Shown: positions 55,348 to 63,905 of the stretch, piece after piece
How positions within the stretch are numbered: the stretch's first letter is position 1
How the letters are laid out: every line of letters starts with the position of its first letter
Assembly (NCBI GenBank): GCA_900316415.1
Contig: ONCV01000004.1
Location: 62,001-126,000, forward strand
Direction of reading: 5' to 3'
DNA: 64,000 nucleotides
Origin: an uncultured Eubacteriales bacterium
GTDB lineage: Bacteria > Bacillota > Clostridia > Christensenellales > Aristaeellaceae
Notes under the pieces: generated by a model
What the model was told of the DNA's origin: nothing
What the model saw: only the letters and a program-made list of their open reading frames with translations
The model's database searches: none
Translations under genes and position numbers: made by a program

Positions 55348-56538
55348 ATGGAACAATACGGACGGGTTTTTGTGATCGTGCTGGATTCCCTGGGCGTCGG
55401 GGCCATGGCGGACTCGGAGAAATTCGGGGATTTCGGCGTGGATACCCTGGGACATATCGCGCAGAAGGCGGAGCATCTGAACATTCCCAACCTGCAGCGC
55501 TGGGGCATGGCGAACCTGCACTCCCTGCAGGGAATCGCGCCCGCGAAGCATCCTCTCGCCTACACCGCGAAGCTGAATGAGCGCAGCGCGGGGAAGGATA
55601 CCATGACCGGGCACTGGGAGATGATGGGCCTGTGGACCACGAAGCCCTTCATCACCTTTACGGAGACGGGATTCCCGAAGGAGCTGCTGGACGAGCTGGA
55701 AAAGCGCACCGGGCACAAGGTGATCGGGAACAAGGCCGCCAGCGGAACGGAGATTCTCGACGAGCTGGCGGAGGAGGAAATTGCCACCGGCCATATGATC
55801 GTCTATACCTCCGCGGATTCCGTGCTGCAGATCTGCGGCAATGAGGAGACCTTCGGGCTGGAGGAACTGTACCGCTGCTGCGAGATCGCCCGGGAGCTGA
55901 CCATGAAGGACGAGTGGAAGGTGGGGCGGGTGATCGCCCGGCCCTATGTGGGAAGGAAGAAAGGCGAGTTCGTCCGCACGGCGAACCGGCATGACTACGC
56001 GGTGAAGCCCTTTGGGCGCACCGCCCTGAACGCGCTGAAGGACGCGGGGCTGGATGTGATCTCCGTGGGAAAGATCAACGATATCTTCGTGGGCGAGGGC
56101 ATCACGGAAGCCCACAAGAGCCAGAGCTCCGTCCACGGCATGGAGCAGACGATCGAAATCGCGCGGAAGGATTTCCACGGCCTGTGCTTCGTCAACCTGG
56201 TGGATTTCGACGCCCTGTGGGGACACCGGCGGGACGTGAACGGATACGCGGGCGAGCTGGAGCGGTTCGACGAGAAGCTGGGACAGCTGGAAAAGGTGCT
56301 GCGGGAGGACGACCTGGTGATCCTGACGGCGGACCACGGGAATGACCCGACCTATACCGGCACGGATCATACCCGGGAAAAGGTGCCCTTCCTGGCCTAT
56401 TCCCCGAAGATGAAGGCGGCACGGGCGCTGCCGGAGACGGATTCCTTCGCGGTCATCGGGGCGACGGTGGCGGAGAACTTCGGCGTGGCCATGCCGGAGG
56501 GCACCATCGGGGAATCCCTGCTGGGCGAGCTGAAATAA
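55348..56538 (+). CDS. deoB: Phosphopentomutase
   Basis: A cytosolic manganese enzyme that moves phosphate between C1 and C5 of (deoxy)ribose in nucleoside salvage. The 396 residues fit the family. The metal ligands of the alkaline-phosphatase fold are visible: [12 protein letters not shown] at the N-terminus, the phospho-threonine region [12 protein letters not shown], and [21 protein letters not shown] near the C-terminus, with [15 protein letters not shown] in the cap region. The ATG at 55348 has AGAAGGAGGA upstream; earlier in-frame ATGs lie in GC-rich leader without a ribosome site. No nucleoside phosphorylase or deoC is adjacent. The 36-nt gap to aroB leaves open a shared transcript. 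Confidence 0.96.
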   Translation: MEQYGRVFVIVLDSLGVGAMADSEKFGDFGVDTLGHIAQKAEHLNIPNLQRWGMANLHSLQGIAPAKHPLAYTAKLNERSAGKDTMTGHWEMMGLWTTKPFITFTETGFPKELLDELEKRTGHKVIGNKAASGTEILDELAEEEIATGHMIVYTSADSVLQICGNEETFGLEELYRCCEIARELTMKDEWKVGRVIARPYVGRKKGEFVRTANRHDYAVKPFGRTALNALKDAGLDVISVGKINDIFVGEGITEAHKSQSSVHGMEQTIEIARKDFHGLCFVNLVDFDALWGHRRDVNGYAGELERFDEKLGQLEKVLREDDLVILTADHGNDPTYTGTDHTREKVPFLAYSPKMKAARALPETDSFAVIGATVAENFGVAMPEGTIGESLLGELK

Positions 56539-56574
56539 ACCGGGACGCAACATTTCGGGAGGGACACAGTTTCT

Positions 56575-57636
56575 ATGAACAAGATTCATATCCCTGCGGG
56601 GAAACCGTATGACGTGCTGATTGGACGGGGGCTGCTCGCGGAGGCGGGAGAGCGGATCCGGGAGGTCTGCCCCGGGGCGGAGAAGGCCTTTCTGATCGCG
56701 GACGATCGGGTGGCAGAACTGTACGGGGAGCGGGTGACGGAGTCCCTGAAGGCGGCGGGGCTTTTTCCCGTCCCGTTTTCCTTTCCCCACGGGGAGGCGC
56801 ACAAGACGGTCGCGACCTGGAGTGAGGCGCTGGAGGCCATGTGCGCCGCCCGAATCACCCGGGGAGATGTGCTGGTCGCCCTGGGCGGCGGCGTCACGGG
56901 CGATCTGGGCGGATTCGCCGCGGCGGCCTATCAGCGGGGAATCGACTACATCCAGATTCCCACCACCCTGCTGGCCATGGTGGACTCCTCCGTGGGCGGA
57001 AAGACCGCGGTGGACCTGAAGGGCGGAAAGAACCAGGCCGGCGCCTTCTACCAGCCCCGGGCGGTGCTCTGCGACCCGGATACGCTGGAAACCCTGCCGG
57101 AGGAGGAATACCGCTGCGGCTGCGCGGAGATCATCAAATACGGCATGATCGGCAGCGGGGAGCTCTTCCGCTCCCTGGAAAAGACGCCGGTGCGGGACCA
57201 GGTGGAGCGGGTGATCGCGGCCTGCGTCGAAATGAAGCGGGACTATGTGATGCAGGACGAGTTTGATACCGGACTGCGGATGATGCTGAACTTCGGGCAT
57301 ACCTTCGGGCACGCCTGCGAGGCCTGCAGCGGCTTTTCCATCCTGCATGGGCAGGGGGTCGCCATCGGCATGGCGATCATGGCCCGGGCCGCCGCGGCCC
57401 GGGGGATCCTGCGGGCGGAGGACCGGGACGCGCTGATCGGCCTGATCCGGGCCTACGGTCTTCCCACGGAGGCTTCCTGGCCGGCGGAGCGAATGCTGGA
57501 GGCCTGCCTGACGGACAAGAAGGCGCTGGGATCCTCCATCCGGATCGTGGTGCCGGTTCGGATCGGCGAATGCCGGATCGAGAAAATTCCCTCGGCGCAG
57601 CTGGGCGACTGGCTGCGGGAAGGAGGCGTTCGGTGA
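56575..57636 (+). CDS. aroB: 3-dehydroquinate synthase
   Basis: The second step of the shikimate pathway: it cyclises DAHP to 3-dehydroquinate, using NAD+ and a divalent metal. The 353 residues include the NAD-binding GGGVTGDLGGFAAAAYQRGI, PTTLLAMVDSSVGGKTAVDL, GAFYQP, and the metal-binding NFGHTFGHACE with a further His in SILHGQGVAIGM. GGGAGGG lies about 10 nt before the ATG. The stop overlaps the aroA start as GTGA, so aroB leads a translationally coupled aro operon. Confidence 0.96.
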   Translation: MNKIHIPAGKPYDVLIGRGLLAEAGERIREVCPGAEKAFLIADDRVAELYGERVTESLKAAGLFPVPFSFPHGEAHKTVATWSEALEAMCAARITRGDVLVALGGGVTGDLGGFAAAAYQRGIDYIQIPTTLLAMVDSSVGGKTAVDLKGGKNQAGAFYQPRAVLCDPDTLETLPEEEYRCGCAEIIKYGMIGSGELFRSLEKTPVRDQVERVIAACVEMKRDYVMQDEFDTGLRMMLNFGHTFGHACEACSGFSILHGQGVAIGMAIMARAAAARGILRAEDRDALIGLIRAYGLPTEASWPAERMLEACLTDKKALGSSIRIVVPVRIGECRIEKIPSAQLGDWLREGGVR

Positions 57637-58904
57637 ATCAGGTGATTCTGCCGGGACCCCGCCGCGGAACGGCGGAGATTCCCGCTTCCAAATCCCGGGC
57701 GCACCGGCTGCTGATCTGCGCGGCGCTGACCGGGCGGGAGACGGAGCTGATCTGCCGCGGAATCTCCCGGGATATTGAAGCCACGGTGCGCTGCCTGCGG
57801 GCGATGGGGCACCGGATTGAAATCCGCGGGGACCGGATCCGGATTCAGCCCGGGGCGGAAAAGCCGGAGCATCCGGCGGAGCTGCGCTGCGGGGAGAGCG
57901 GATCCACGCTGAGGTTCCTGCTGCCGGTGGCAGGAGCCCTGGGGCTGGAGGGAAGCTTCTTCCTGGAGGGAAGGCTTCCGGAGCGCCCGCTGCAGCCCCT
58001 GGAAGATGTCCTTTCGGAAAAGGGGATGCGGCTGGAGCGGGAGGGAAGCGAGCTGCGCTTCTCCGGACGGCTCCGGCCCGGCGCCTACGAAATTCCCGGA
58101 AACATCTCCAGCCAGTACGTCACGGGGCTGCTGTTCGCGCTGCCCCTGCTGGACGGGCAGAGCACCCTGACGGTGACGGGGCCGATTGAATCCGCGGACT
58201 ATATCGCCATGACGGAGGAGGCGCTGGAGCAGTTCGGGATCGCGCCGGAAAAGCGGGACGGCGTCTATCACATCTCGCCGGAAGCACTCCGGACGGCCGC
58301 GGAGGAGAATTCCCCGCGGGTGATCCGCGTGGAGGCGGACTGGTCCTCGGCAGCGTTCCCGCTGGCCATGGGGGCCCTGAGCCCGGAGGGCGTCACGGTG
58401 TGGCCCATGAACCGGGACTCCCGGCAGGGGGACCGGCGCATCCTGAGCCTGCTGGAGGAATTCGGCGCCCGGGCGGAGACGGAGGAGGACCGGATCACCC
58501 TTCGCCGGGGAACGCTGCGGGGAATGGACATCGACGCCTCCGCGATTCCGGACCTGGTGCCGGTGCTGGCCGCGGTGGCGGCGGGAGCGGAGGGAGAAAC
58601 GGTGATTCGCCACGCGGAGCGCCTGCGGCTGAAGGAGTCCGACCGGCTGCAATCCACCGCGGAGATGCTGCGCGGCCTCGGCGCGGAGGTGCGGGAGACG
58701 GCGGACGGGCTGATCATCCGGGGAAAGACGGAGCTTCGGGGCGGACGGGTTTCCTCCTGGAACGACCACCGGATCGCCATGGCCGCCGCGGTGGCCGCGG
58801 GGCTGTGCCGGGAGCCGGTGGAAATCACGGGCGCGGAATGCACGGAGAAATCCTTTCCCGGATTCTGGGAGCTGATGGACGGGCTGAAGGGAGGCCAGGC
58901 ATGA
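57633..58904 (+). CDS. aroA: 3-phosphoshikimate 1-carboxyvinyltransferase (EPSP synthase)
   Basis: It joins shikimate-3-phosphate and phosphoenolpyruvate to EPSP. The protein is 423 residues with the two inverse beta-alpha domains. Motifs are IPASKSRAHRLLICAAL (PEP/S3P lysine), CGESGSTLRFLLPVAGAL, the IPDLVPVLAAVAAGAEG aspartate, RLKESDRL, and WNDHRIAMAAAVAA. The second motif is GESGST rather than GNAGTA, which recalls the glyphosate-tolerant class; assignment needs an alignment. The start is a GTG overlapping the aroB stop, with AAGGAGG 8 nt before. The stop overlaps aroE as ATGA. Confidence 0.95.
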   Translation: MNQVILPGPRRGTAEIPASKSRAHRLLICAALTGRETELICRGISRDIEATVRCLRAMGHRIEIRGDRIRIQPGAEKPEHPAELRCGESGSTLRFLLPVAGALGLEGSFFLEGRLPERPLQPLEDVLSEKGMRLEREGSELRFSGRLRPGAYEIPGNISSQYVTGLLFALPLLDGQSTLTVTGPIESADYIAMTEEALEQFGIAPEKRDGVYHISPEALRTAAEENSPRVIRVEADWSSAAFPLAMGALSPEGVTVWPMNRDSRQGDRRILSLLEEFGARAETEEDRITLRRGTLRGMDIDASAIPDLVPVLAAVAAGAEGETVIRHAERLRLKESDRLQSTAEMLRGLGAEVRETADGLIIRGKTELRGGRVSSWNDHRIAMAAAVAAGLCREPVEITGAECTEKSFPGFWELMDGLKGGQA

Positions 58905-59647
58905 TCTGCGGACTGCTGGGAAAAACCCTGGGACACAGCCGGTCCCCGGAGATTCACGCGCGGCTGGGAACGTATGAGTACCGCCTGTACGAGCGGCAGG
59001 AGGAGGAGATTCCGGACTTCCTGCGGAACGGGGAGTGGCGGGGGCTGAACGTGACCATTCCGTACAAGAAGGCCGTGGTGCCCTTCCTGGACGGGATGTC
59101 CCCCGCGGCGGCGAGCCTGGGCAGCGTGAACACGATCCTCCGGCGGGAGGACGGAAGTCTCTGGGGGGACAATACGGACGTGACCGGCTTTGAGGCCATG
59201 GTCCGGCGCTTCCGCTTCCCGGTGGCCGGGGAGAAGGTGCTGGTGCTGGGAAGCGGCGGCGCCTCGGCGGCGGTGCGGGAGGCCCTGCGCCGGCTGGACG
59301 CGCGGCCCGTGACCATCAGCCGGAGCGGGGAATACAACTATGAGAATCTGTTCCTGCACGCGGATGCCGGATTCGTCGTGAACACGACGCCGGTGGGGAT
59401 GTTTCCCCGGATGGACGCCTCTCCGCTGGACCTGCGGGAGCTGCCCGCCCTCCGGGGCGTGATCGATATCATCTATAATCCCCTGGAAACGCGGCTGATG
59501 CGCCAGGCGGCGGAGAGGGGAATTCCGTGCTGCAACGGGCTGTACATGCTGGTGGCGCAGGCCTGGCGGGGCTCGGAGCTGTTCCAGGGCCAGCCGATCC
59601 CCGAAAGCCGGGTGGAGGAAATCTATCAGGAGATGAGCAGAGCATGA
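58901..59647 (+). CDS. aroE: Shikimate dehydrogenase
   Basis: It reduces 3-dehydroshikimate to shikimate with NADPH. The protein is 248 residues, at the short end of the family. Substrate-binding GHSRSPEIH, the catalytic lysine in NVTIPYKKAV, the NTIL and GDNTDVTGFEAM motifs with the catalytic Asp, the Rossmann loop VLGSGGASAAVREAL, NTTPVGMFP, and NGLYMLVAQA near the C-terminus are all present. The start overlaps the aroA stop (ATGA) with GGGAGG before it, and its own stop overlaps the aroQ ATG. Confidence 0.95.
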   Translation: MICGLLGKTLGHSRSPEIHARLGTYEYRLYERQEEEIPDFLRNGEWRGLNVTIPYKKAVVPFLDGMSPAAASLGSVNTILRREDGSLWGDNTDVTGFEAMVRRFRFPVAGEKVLVLGSGGASAAVREALRRLDARPVTISRSGEYNYENLFLHADAGFVVNTTPVGMFPRMDASPLDLRELPALRGVIDIIYNPLETRLMRQAAERGIPCCNGLYMLVAQAWRGSELFQGQPIPESRVEEIYQEMSRA

Positions 59648-60084
59648 AGATCCTTGTCATCAACGGGCCCAACCTGAACATGCTGGGAAGGCGCGAGCCC
59701 GGAATCTACGGCGCGGAAAGCTATGAGGACCTGCTGGCCTTCATCCGGAAGACCGCGGAGGAGGAGGGCCTGGAGGTGGAATGCTTCCAGAGCAACCATG
59801 AGGGCGACCTGGTGGACCGGATTCAGGCGGCCTGGGGCGTGTTTGACGGCATCGTCATCAATCCCGGGGCCTACACCCATACCAGCATCGCCCTGCTGGA
59901 CGCGGTGAAGGCGGTGAACATCCCCACGGTGGAGGTCCATATCTCCGACGTCAGCAAGCGGGAGGACTTCCGCCAGGTGTCCTACATCCGGCAGGCTTGC
60001 GTGAAGACCTATATGGGCATGGGCTTTGAGGGATACCGGCAGGCCATGCTGTTCCTGAAGAACCGGCAGGGACCCGGCGCGTAA
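59644..60084 (+). CDS. aroQ: 3-dehydroquinate dehydratase, type II
   Basis: It dehydrates 3-dehydroquinate to 3-dehydroshikimate. The type II dodecameric enzyme is 146 residues, as expected. It has the opening INGPNLNMLGRREPGIYG with the catalytic Tyr, FQSNHEGDLVDRIQ, NPGAYTHTSIALLDA, and EVHISDVSKREDFR with the catalytic His. It is coupled to aroE by ATGA, with AGGAGATG upstream. It is read before trmB, with a 29-nt gap. Confidence 0.96.
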   Translation: MKILVINGPNLNMLGRREPGIYGAESYEDLLAFIRKTAEEEGLEVECFQSNHEGDLVDRIQAAWGVFDGIVINPGAYTHTSIALLDAVKAVNIPTVEVHISDVSKREDFRQVSYIRQACVKTYMGMGFEGYRQAMLFLKNRQGPGA

Positions 60085-60113
60085 AAACGGAAAACAGGAA
60101 GGAACGAAAGCGA

Positions 60114-60863
60114 TTGCATATCCGAAAGAAGAAATGGGCCCGCCCGGAGCTGGAGGCCTGCCCCTGGTTTGAGCCGGAGGGGGAACAGCGGAAGGGCCGG
60201 TGGCGGGAGGCCTTCGCGCATCCGGAGCGCCAGCTGCAGCTGGAGATGGGATGCGGCAAGGGCGTCAGCACGGCGAAAATGGCGGCGGACAACCCCGGCG
60301 TCAACTATGTCGCCGTCGACATCAGCCCGGACGTGCTGGGGGACGCCCGGCGCAACCTGGTCCGGGCCTGCGGGGAGAACCCGGGGAATATCTGGATCCT
60401 GCGGGCGGACATCGCCCTGATCGGGCAGTACTTCGACCGGGCGGACGGTCCGGAGCGGATCATCATTTCCTTCTGCAACCCCTGGACGGAGCGGCCCAAG
60501 CAGGCCAAGCGCCGCCTGACCCATCCCCGGCAGCTGATCCAGTACCGGGGGATGCTGGCGCCGGGCGGGGAAATCTGGTTCAAGACGGATGACGATCAGC
60601 TGTGGGAGGATTCCCGGGTCTATTTTGACCTGTGCGGATTCGTGGAAGCGTATACGACGGACAACCTGGCGGAGAGCGGATTCCGCCCCAATTATGTGTC
60701 CGAGCACGAGGAAAAATACCGGGCGCAGGGCGTGCCCATCAAATTCGGCATCTTCCGGATGACGGACCGGGAGCCGGGCTTCGATCCGACCCGGTTCCGG
60801 CTGACGCCGGGGGTGCGGAAGCAGATTTTGGACAGACTGAACGGCGGGAGGGAAGACGAATGA
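60114..60863 (+). CDS. trmB: tRNA (guanine-N7-)-methyltransferase TrmB
   Basis: It methylates G46 in the variable loop of tRNAs using SAM. The Rossmann motif is LEMGCGKGVSTAKMA, followed by YVAVDIS and the family's proline-rich catalytic loop. That loop is here FCNPWTERPKQAKRRLTHPR, where most TrmB have a DPWPKKRHxKRR form, so the first Asp is Asn. KTDDDQLWEDS and the C-terminal EEKYRAQGVPI complete the match. The 249 residues are slightly over the usual 210-220. The start is TTG behind AGGAAGGA. The gene is wedged between aroQ and aroC and overlaps aroC by ATGA. Confidence 0.92.
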   Translation: MHIRKKKWARPELEACPWFEPEGEQRKGRWREAFAHPERQLQLEMGCGKGVSTAKMAADNPGVNYVAVDISPDVLGDARRNLVRACGENPGNIWILRADIALIGQYFDRADGPERIIISFCNPWTERPKQAKRRLTHPRQLIQYRGMLAPGGEIWFKTDDDQLWEDSRVYFDLCGFVEAYTTDNLAESGFRPNYVSEHEEKYRAQGVPIKFGIFRMTDREPGFDPTRFRLTPGVRKQILDRLNGGREDE

Positions 60864-61939
60864 GTTCCAGCATCGGAGAAAACCTGCGGCTGAGCATCTT
60901 CGGCCAGAGCCATTCCCCGGCCATCGGCATGACGATGGAGGGCTTTCCCGCGGGATTTTCGATTGACATGGATCGGCTGGACCGGTTCCTGCAGCGGCGG
61001 GCGCCGGGCCGGAACGCCTGGTCCACGCCCCGCCGGGAGGCGGACGCGCCGGAATTTTTGAGCGGGCTGGTGGGGAATACGACCTGCGGCGCGCCGCTGA
61101 CCGCGATCATTCGCAACACGAACACCCGATCCGCGGACTATGAGCTGCTGAAGACGGTTCCCCGGCCCGGACACGCGGACTACGCGGCGGAGGCAAGGTT
61201 CCGCGGATATCAGGACGCGGCGGGTGGCGGGCATTTTTCCGGACGGCTGACGGCGCCCCTGTGCGTGGCGGGCGGAATCTGCCTGCAGTACCTGGAGACC
61301 CGGGGCATCCGGATCCGCGCGCATATCGCGGAGATCGGCGGCATCCGCGACGAGGGGGATCCCCTCGAATCCGCCGCGGAGAAGGATTTCCCCGTGCTGA
61401 GCGACGAGCGGGGAGAAGAGATGAAGGCGCTGATCGCCGCGTGCCGGGCGGAGGGGGACTCCGTGGGCGGCATCGTGGAATGCGCGGTGACCGGCCTGCC
61501 CGCGGGGCTGGGAGAGCCTATGTTCGGCGGCATGGAGAACCGGATCGCGCAGATCGTTTTCGGCATTCCCGCGGTGAAGGGGGTTGAATTCGGCGACGGC
61601 TTCGGCGCCGCCCGGGCCCGGGGGAGCGAAAACAACGACGGCTACGCGATCCGGGAGGGACGCGTGGTGACGGAGACCAATCACGCCGGGGGGATCCTGG
61701 GCGGCATCACGAACGGCATGCCCCTGATCTTCCGGGCGGCCTTCAAACCGACGCCGTCCATCGCGAAGCCGCAGCGCAGCGTGAACCTGAAAACCGGGGA
61801 GGAAACGGAGCTTTCCGTGCCCGGGCGGCACGATCCCTGCGTGGTTCCCCGGGCGGTGCCCTGCGTGGAGGCGGCCGCGGCGCTGGCGGTGACGGACGCG
61901 CTGATTGCCCCTTGCCCAATCCTCCCGAAACAGGTATAA
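60860..61939 (+). CDS. aroC: Chorismate synthase
   Basis: The last common step of aromatic synthesis: EPSP to chorismate, with reduced FMN. The 359 residues have the signatures FGQSHSPAIG, RPGHADYAAEARF, DAAGGGHFSGRLTAPL, the FMN-binding GSENNDGY, ETNHAGGILGGITNGMPL, the basic KPTPSIAKPQRSVNL, and the RHDPCVVPRAVPCVEAAAALA ending. AGGGAAG precedes the ATG, which overlaps the trmB stop. It ends the aro operon; a new promoter lies within its last codons. Confidence 0.96.
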   Translation: MSSSIGENLRLSIFGQSHSPAIGMTMEGFPAGFSIDMDRLDRFLQRRAPGRNAWSTPRREADAPEFLSGLVGNTTCGAPLTAIIRNTNTRSADYELLKTVPRPGHADYAAEARFRGYQDAAGGGHFSGRLTAPLCVAGGICLQYLETRGIRIRAHIAEIGGIRDEGDPLESAAEKDFPVLSDERGEEMKALIAACRAEGDSVGGIVECAVTGLPAGLGEPMFGGMENRIAQIVFGIPAVKGVEFGDGFGAARARGSENNDGYAIREGRVVTETNHAGGILGGITNGMPLIFRAAFKPTPSIAKPQRSVNLKTGEETELSVPGRHDPCVVPRAVPCVEAAAALAVTDALIAPCPILPKQV

Positions 61940-61940
61940 T
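61912..61940 (+). promoter_or_regulatory. Promoter inside the 3' end of aroC
   Basis: TTGCCC (61912-61917), 17 nt, TATAAT (61935-61940). Transcription would start near 61947, giving the downstream membrane-protein operon its own control and ruling out earlier in-frame start codons. Confidence 0.65.
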
Positions 61941-62004
61941 GGATCCAGATTCTGAAAACGATATGAAGAAGCCTTCTCAGAGACGCATGAATGGGGGAAC
62001 GGGC

Positions 62005-62937
62005 ATGAAACCGACACCGGAAAAGAAACGCAGGGGCGTTTCCATTCGCGTGATTCACCTGGCGATGGTCCTGTGCGCGGCCATCATCGTGGTGATGCTG
62101 ATCTTCTTTACGCGGAGAACCTCCGCGGTGTTCACGGAACTGCAGCAGGAAACGGGAAACTATATCGTCCGGCGGGAGGCGGCCCACGACCTGATGGAGG
62201 GCTCCGACTACCTGACGGAAAACGTGCAGCGGTTCGTGCTGGAGGGGAACACGAAATACCTGGACAACTATTTTGAAGAAGCGTTCGTCTCCAAGCGTCG
62301 GGAATCCGCGATCATGACCATGTCGGAGGGCGGCGCGGAGGAGGAGCTGGTGACCCGGCTGCAGGAGGCCATGGAGGAATCCCAGGCCCTGATGTACCGC
62401 GAATACTACGCGATGAAGCTGGTCATCGAGGCGCTGGACATCCGGGACTATCCGGAACGGCTGGAGGCCATCGAGCTGTCGGAGAACGATTCCTTCCTCT
62501 CCGCGAAGGAAAAAATGGATCTGGCCAAGACCATGGTCATGGGCAGCGCCTATTTCGAAAGCAAGGAGCTGATCCATTCCCGGCTGAAGGACGACCTGGA
62601 GGAGCTGGACGAGATGATGAACGCCGCCCGGCAGGAGGCGAACATCGACATGATGCGGGAGCTGTTCAACCAGAGGACGATGGTCATTGGGCTGCTGGTG
62701 ATGCTGGCGGTGCTGATCGGCCTGACCGTCTGGCTGGGTACGCTGCCGCTGATCGACGCGGATCGGAACGCCGGGAAGGGAAAGCGGGTTCCCGTGACCG
62801 GGTCCCGGGAATTCCGGGCGATGGCGAACCGATACAACGCCATGTACGATCAGCTGCATCCCCGGGAGCCGGAGGCGGAGGAATCCGCGGAGACCGACGG
62901 CGGGGAGAATGCCCCGGAGGGCGGAGAAGAGGCGTGA
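62005..62937 (+). CDS. Two-helix membrane sensor-like protein without recognisable output domain
   Basis: I do not recognise a named family. The protein (310 residues from ATG 62005, chosen for GGGGGA 6 nt upstream and because the -10 at 61935 excludes earlier starts) has a basic N-terminus, helix 16-36 (VIHLAMVLCAAIIVVMLIFF), an outside domain of about 190 residues that is nearly all helical and acidic, a second helix at about 225-248 (MVIGLLVMLAVLIGLTVWLG), and a cytoplasmic tail. The tail has SREFRAMANRYNAMYDQL, which resembles the linker that in many clostridial sensors precedes a GGDEF or kinase domain, but it then runs into an acidic disordered end and stops. Outside-helical sensors of this shape are known (4HB/CHASE3 types). 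Its partner may be in the downstream genes. Confidence 0.75.
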   Translation: MKPTPEKKRRGVSIRVIHLAMVLCAAIIVVMLIFFTRRTSAVFTELQQETGNYIVRREAAHDLMEGSDYLTENVQRFVLEGNTKYLDNYFEEAFVSKRRESAIMTMSEGGAEEELVTRLQEAMEESQALMYREYYAMKLVIEALDIRDYPERLEAIELSENDSFLSAKEKMDLAKTMVMGSAYFESKELIHSRLKDDLEELDEMMNAARQEANIDMMRELFNQRTMVIGLLVMLAVLIGLTVWLGTLPLIDADRNAGKGKRVPVTGSREFRAMANRYNAMYDQLHPREPEAEESAETDGGENAPEGGEEA

Positions 62938-62974
62938 GCGACCGCGCGGGACGGGCCCGGGAGGTGAAACCCAG

Positions 62975-63877
62975 ATGAGAAGAATCCTGTGGGCATGGCT
63001 GTGCGCGCTGTGCCTGCTGTGTGCCGCGGCCGCAGCGGAGGGCGGCGCGGATTATTATGCCGCAAACGAATGGAATTTTGTGGAGCAGGCCATGGACGTG
63101 AGCGGGGGCATTCCCGAAAGCGCCTCCGGAGCCCTGGCCCAGATCCAGCGCCGGGGCGTGCTGCGGGTGGCCATGTCCCGGGAGGCGACGCCCACGGTCT
63201 TTGTGGACGCCGCCAAAACCGGCGCGGACCGGCTTTCCGGCCCGGATGTGGAGCTGGCGGGAAAAATCGCGGAACGCATGGGCGTGACGCTGCGGATCGT
63301 TCCGCTGGATCCGACCCAGATCCTGCTCTCCCTGACCGAAGAACAGTGCGATCTGGCCATCTCCGCCCTTGCCTTTACGCCCGCGCGGGCGCTGCAGTAT
63401 ACCTTCTCCCGGGGGTATTATTACCCGGAGAACCCGGATACCGTGGCGGTGATCCTGCGGGAGGGAAAGGAAATCTCCTCCCTGGAGGATCTGGAGGGGA
63501 TGATCCTGGTGACCCAGAGCCGATCCATTCCGGAGACCCTGGCGCTTCGGCGGATCCGGAACTATCTGGAATTCCGGCGGGTTTCCTCCGCGCAGACCGT
63601 GTTCGAGGAGGTGCGCCGGAGCAAGGCGGACGCCGGGCTGGTGATGGAAAGCGCCGCGCGGCTTTACATGAAGCGGAACCCGGACAGCGAGCTGCACCTG
63701 GCGGAGGGCATCGCCCTTACGCCGGACCGGCAGTTCCAGGGATATCGGGTCGCGGCCCGAAAAGGCGAAAACGAGCTGATCGCCTTCGTGAACGGGGTGA
63801 TCGGGGAGACGCTCGCGGACGGAAGCTATGAAAGATGGATGCAGGAAAGCAAGAAAACGGGGACGCAGGAACCGTGA
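62975..63877 (+). CDS. Secreted solute-binding protein, family 3 (amino-acid type)
   Basis: An extracellular binding protein of 300 residues. The signal peptide is residues 1-21 (RRILWAWLCALCLLCAAAAA), without a proper lipobox before a Cys, so it is not a clear lipoprotein. The SBP_bac_3 fold starts at RGVLRVAMSREATPTVF and continues with GPDVELAGKIAERMGVTLRIVPLD, QCDLAISALAFTPARALQYTFSRGYY and DADAG-like KADAGLVMES. No permease or ATPase follows within the window. Its place after a sensor-like membrane protein and before another membrane protein suggests signal reception rather than transport. The ATG at 62975 has GGGAGGTGA upstream. Confidence 0.85.
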   Translation: MRRILWAWLCALCLLCAAAAAEGGADYYAANEWNFVEQAMDVSGGIPESASGALAQIQRRGVLRVAMSREATPTVFVDAAKTGADRLSGPDVELAGKIAERMGVTLRIVPLDPTQILLSLTEEQCDLAISALAFTPARALQYTFSRGYYYPENPDTVAVILREGKEISSLEDLEGMILVTQSRSIPETLALRRIRNYLEFRRVSSAQTVFEEVRRSKADAGLVMESAARLYMKRNPDSELHLAEGIALTPDRQFQGYRVAARKGENELIAFVNGVIGETLADGSYERWMQESKKTGTQEP

Positions 63878-63905
63878 CGGGAAACAGCAAAGGGGGTGAG
63901 TGCGG

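Noticed and set aside
61912..62004. Earlier starts for the two-helix membrane protein
   Set aside because: They overlap the aroC end and the -10 element, and have no ribosome site.
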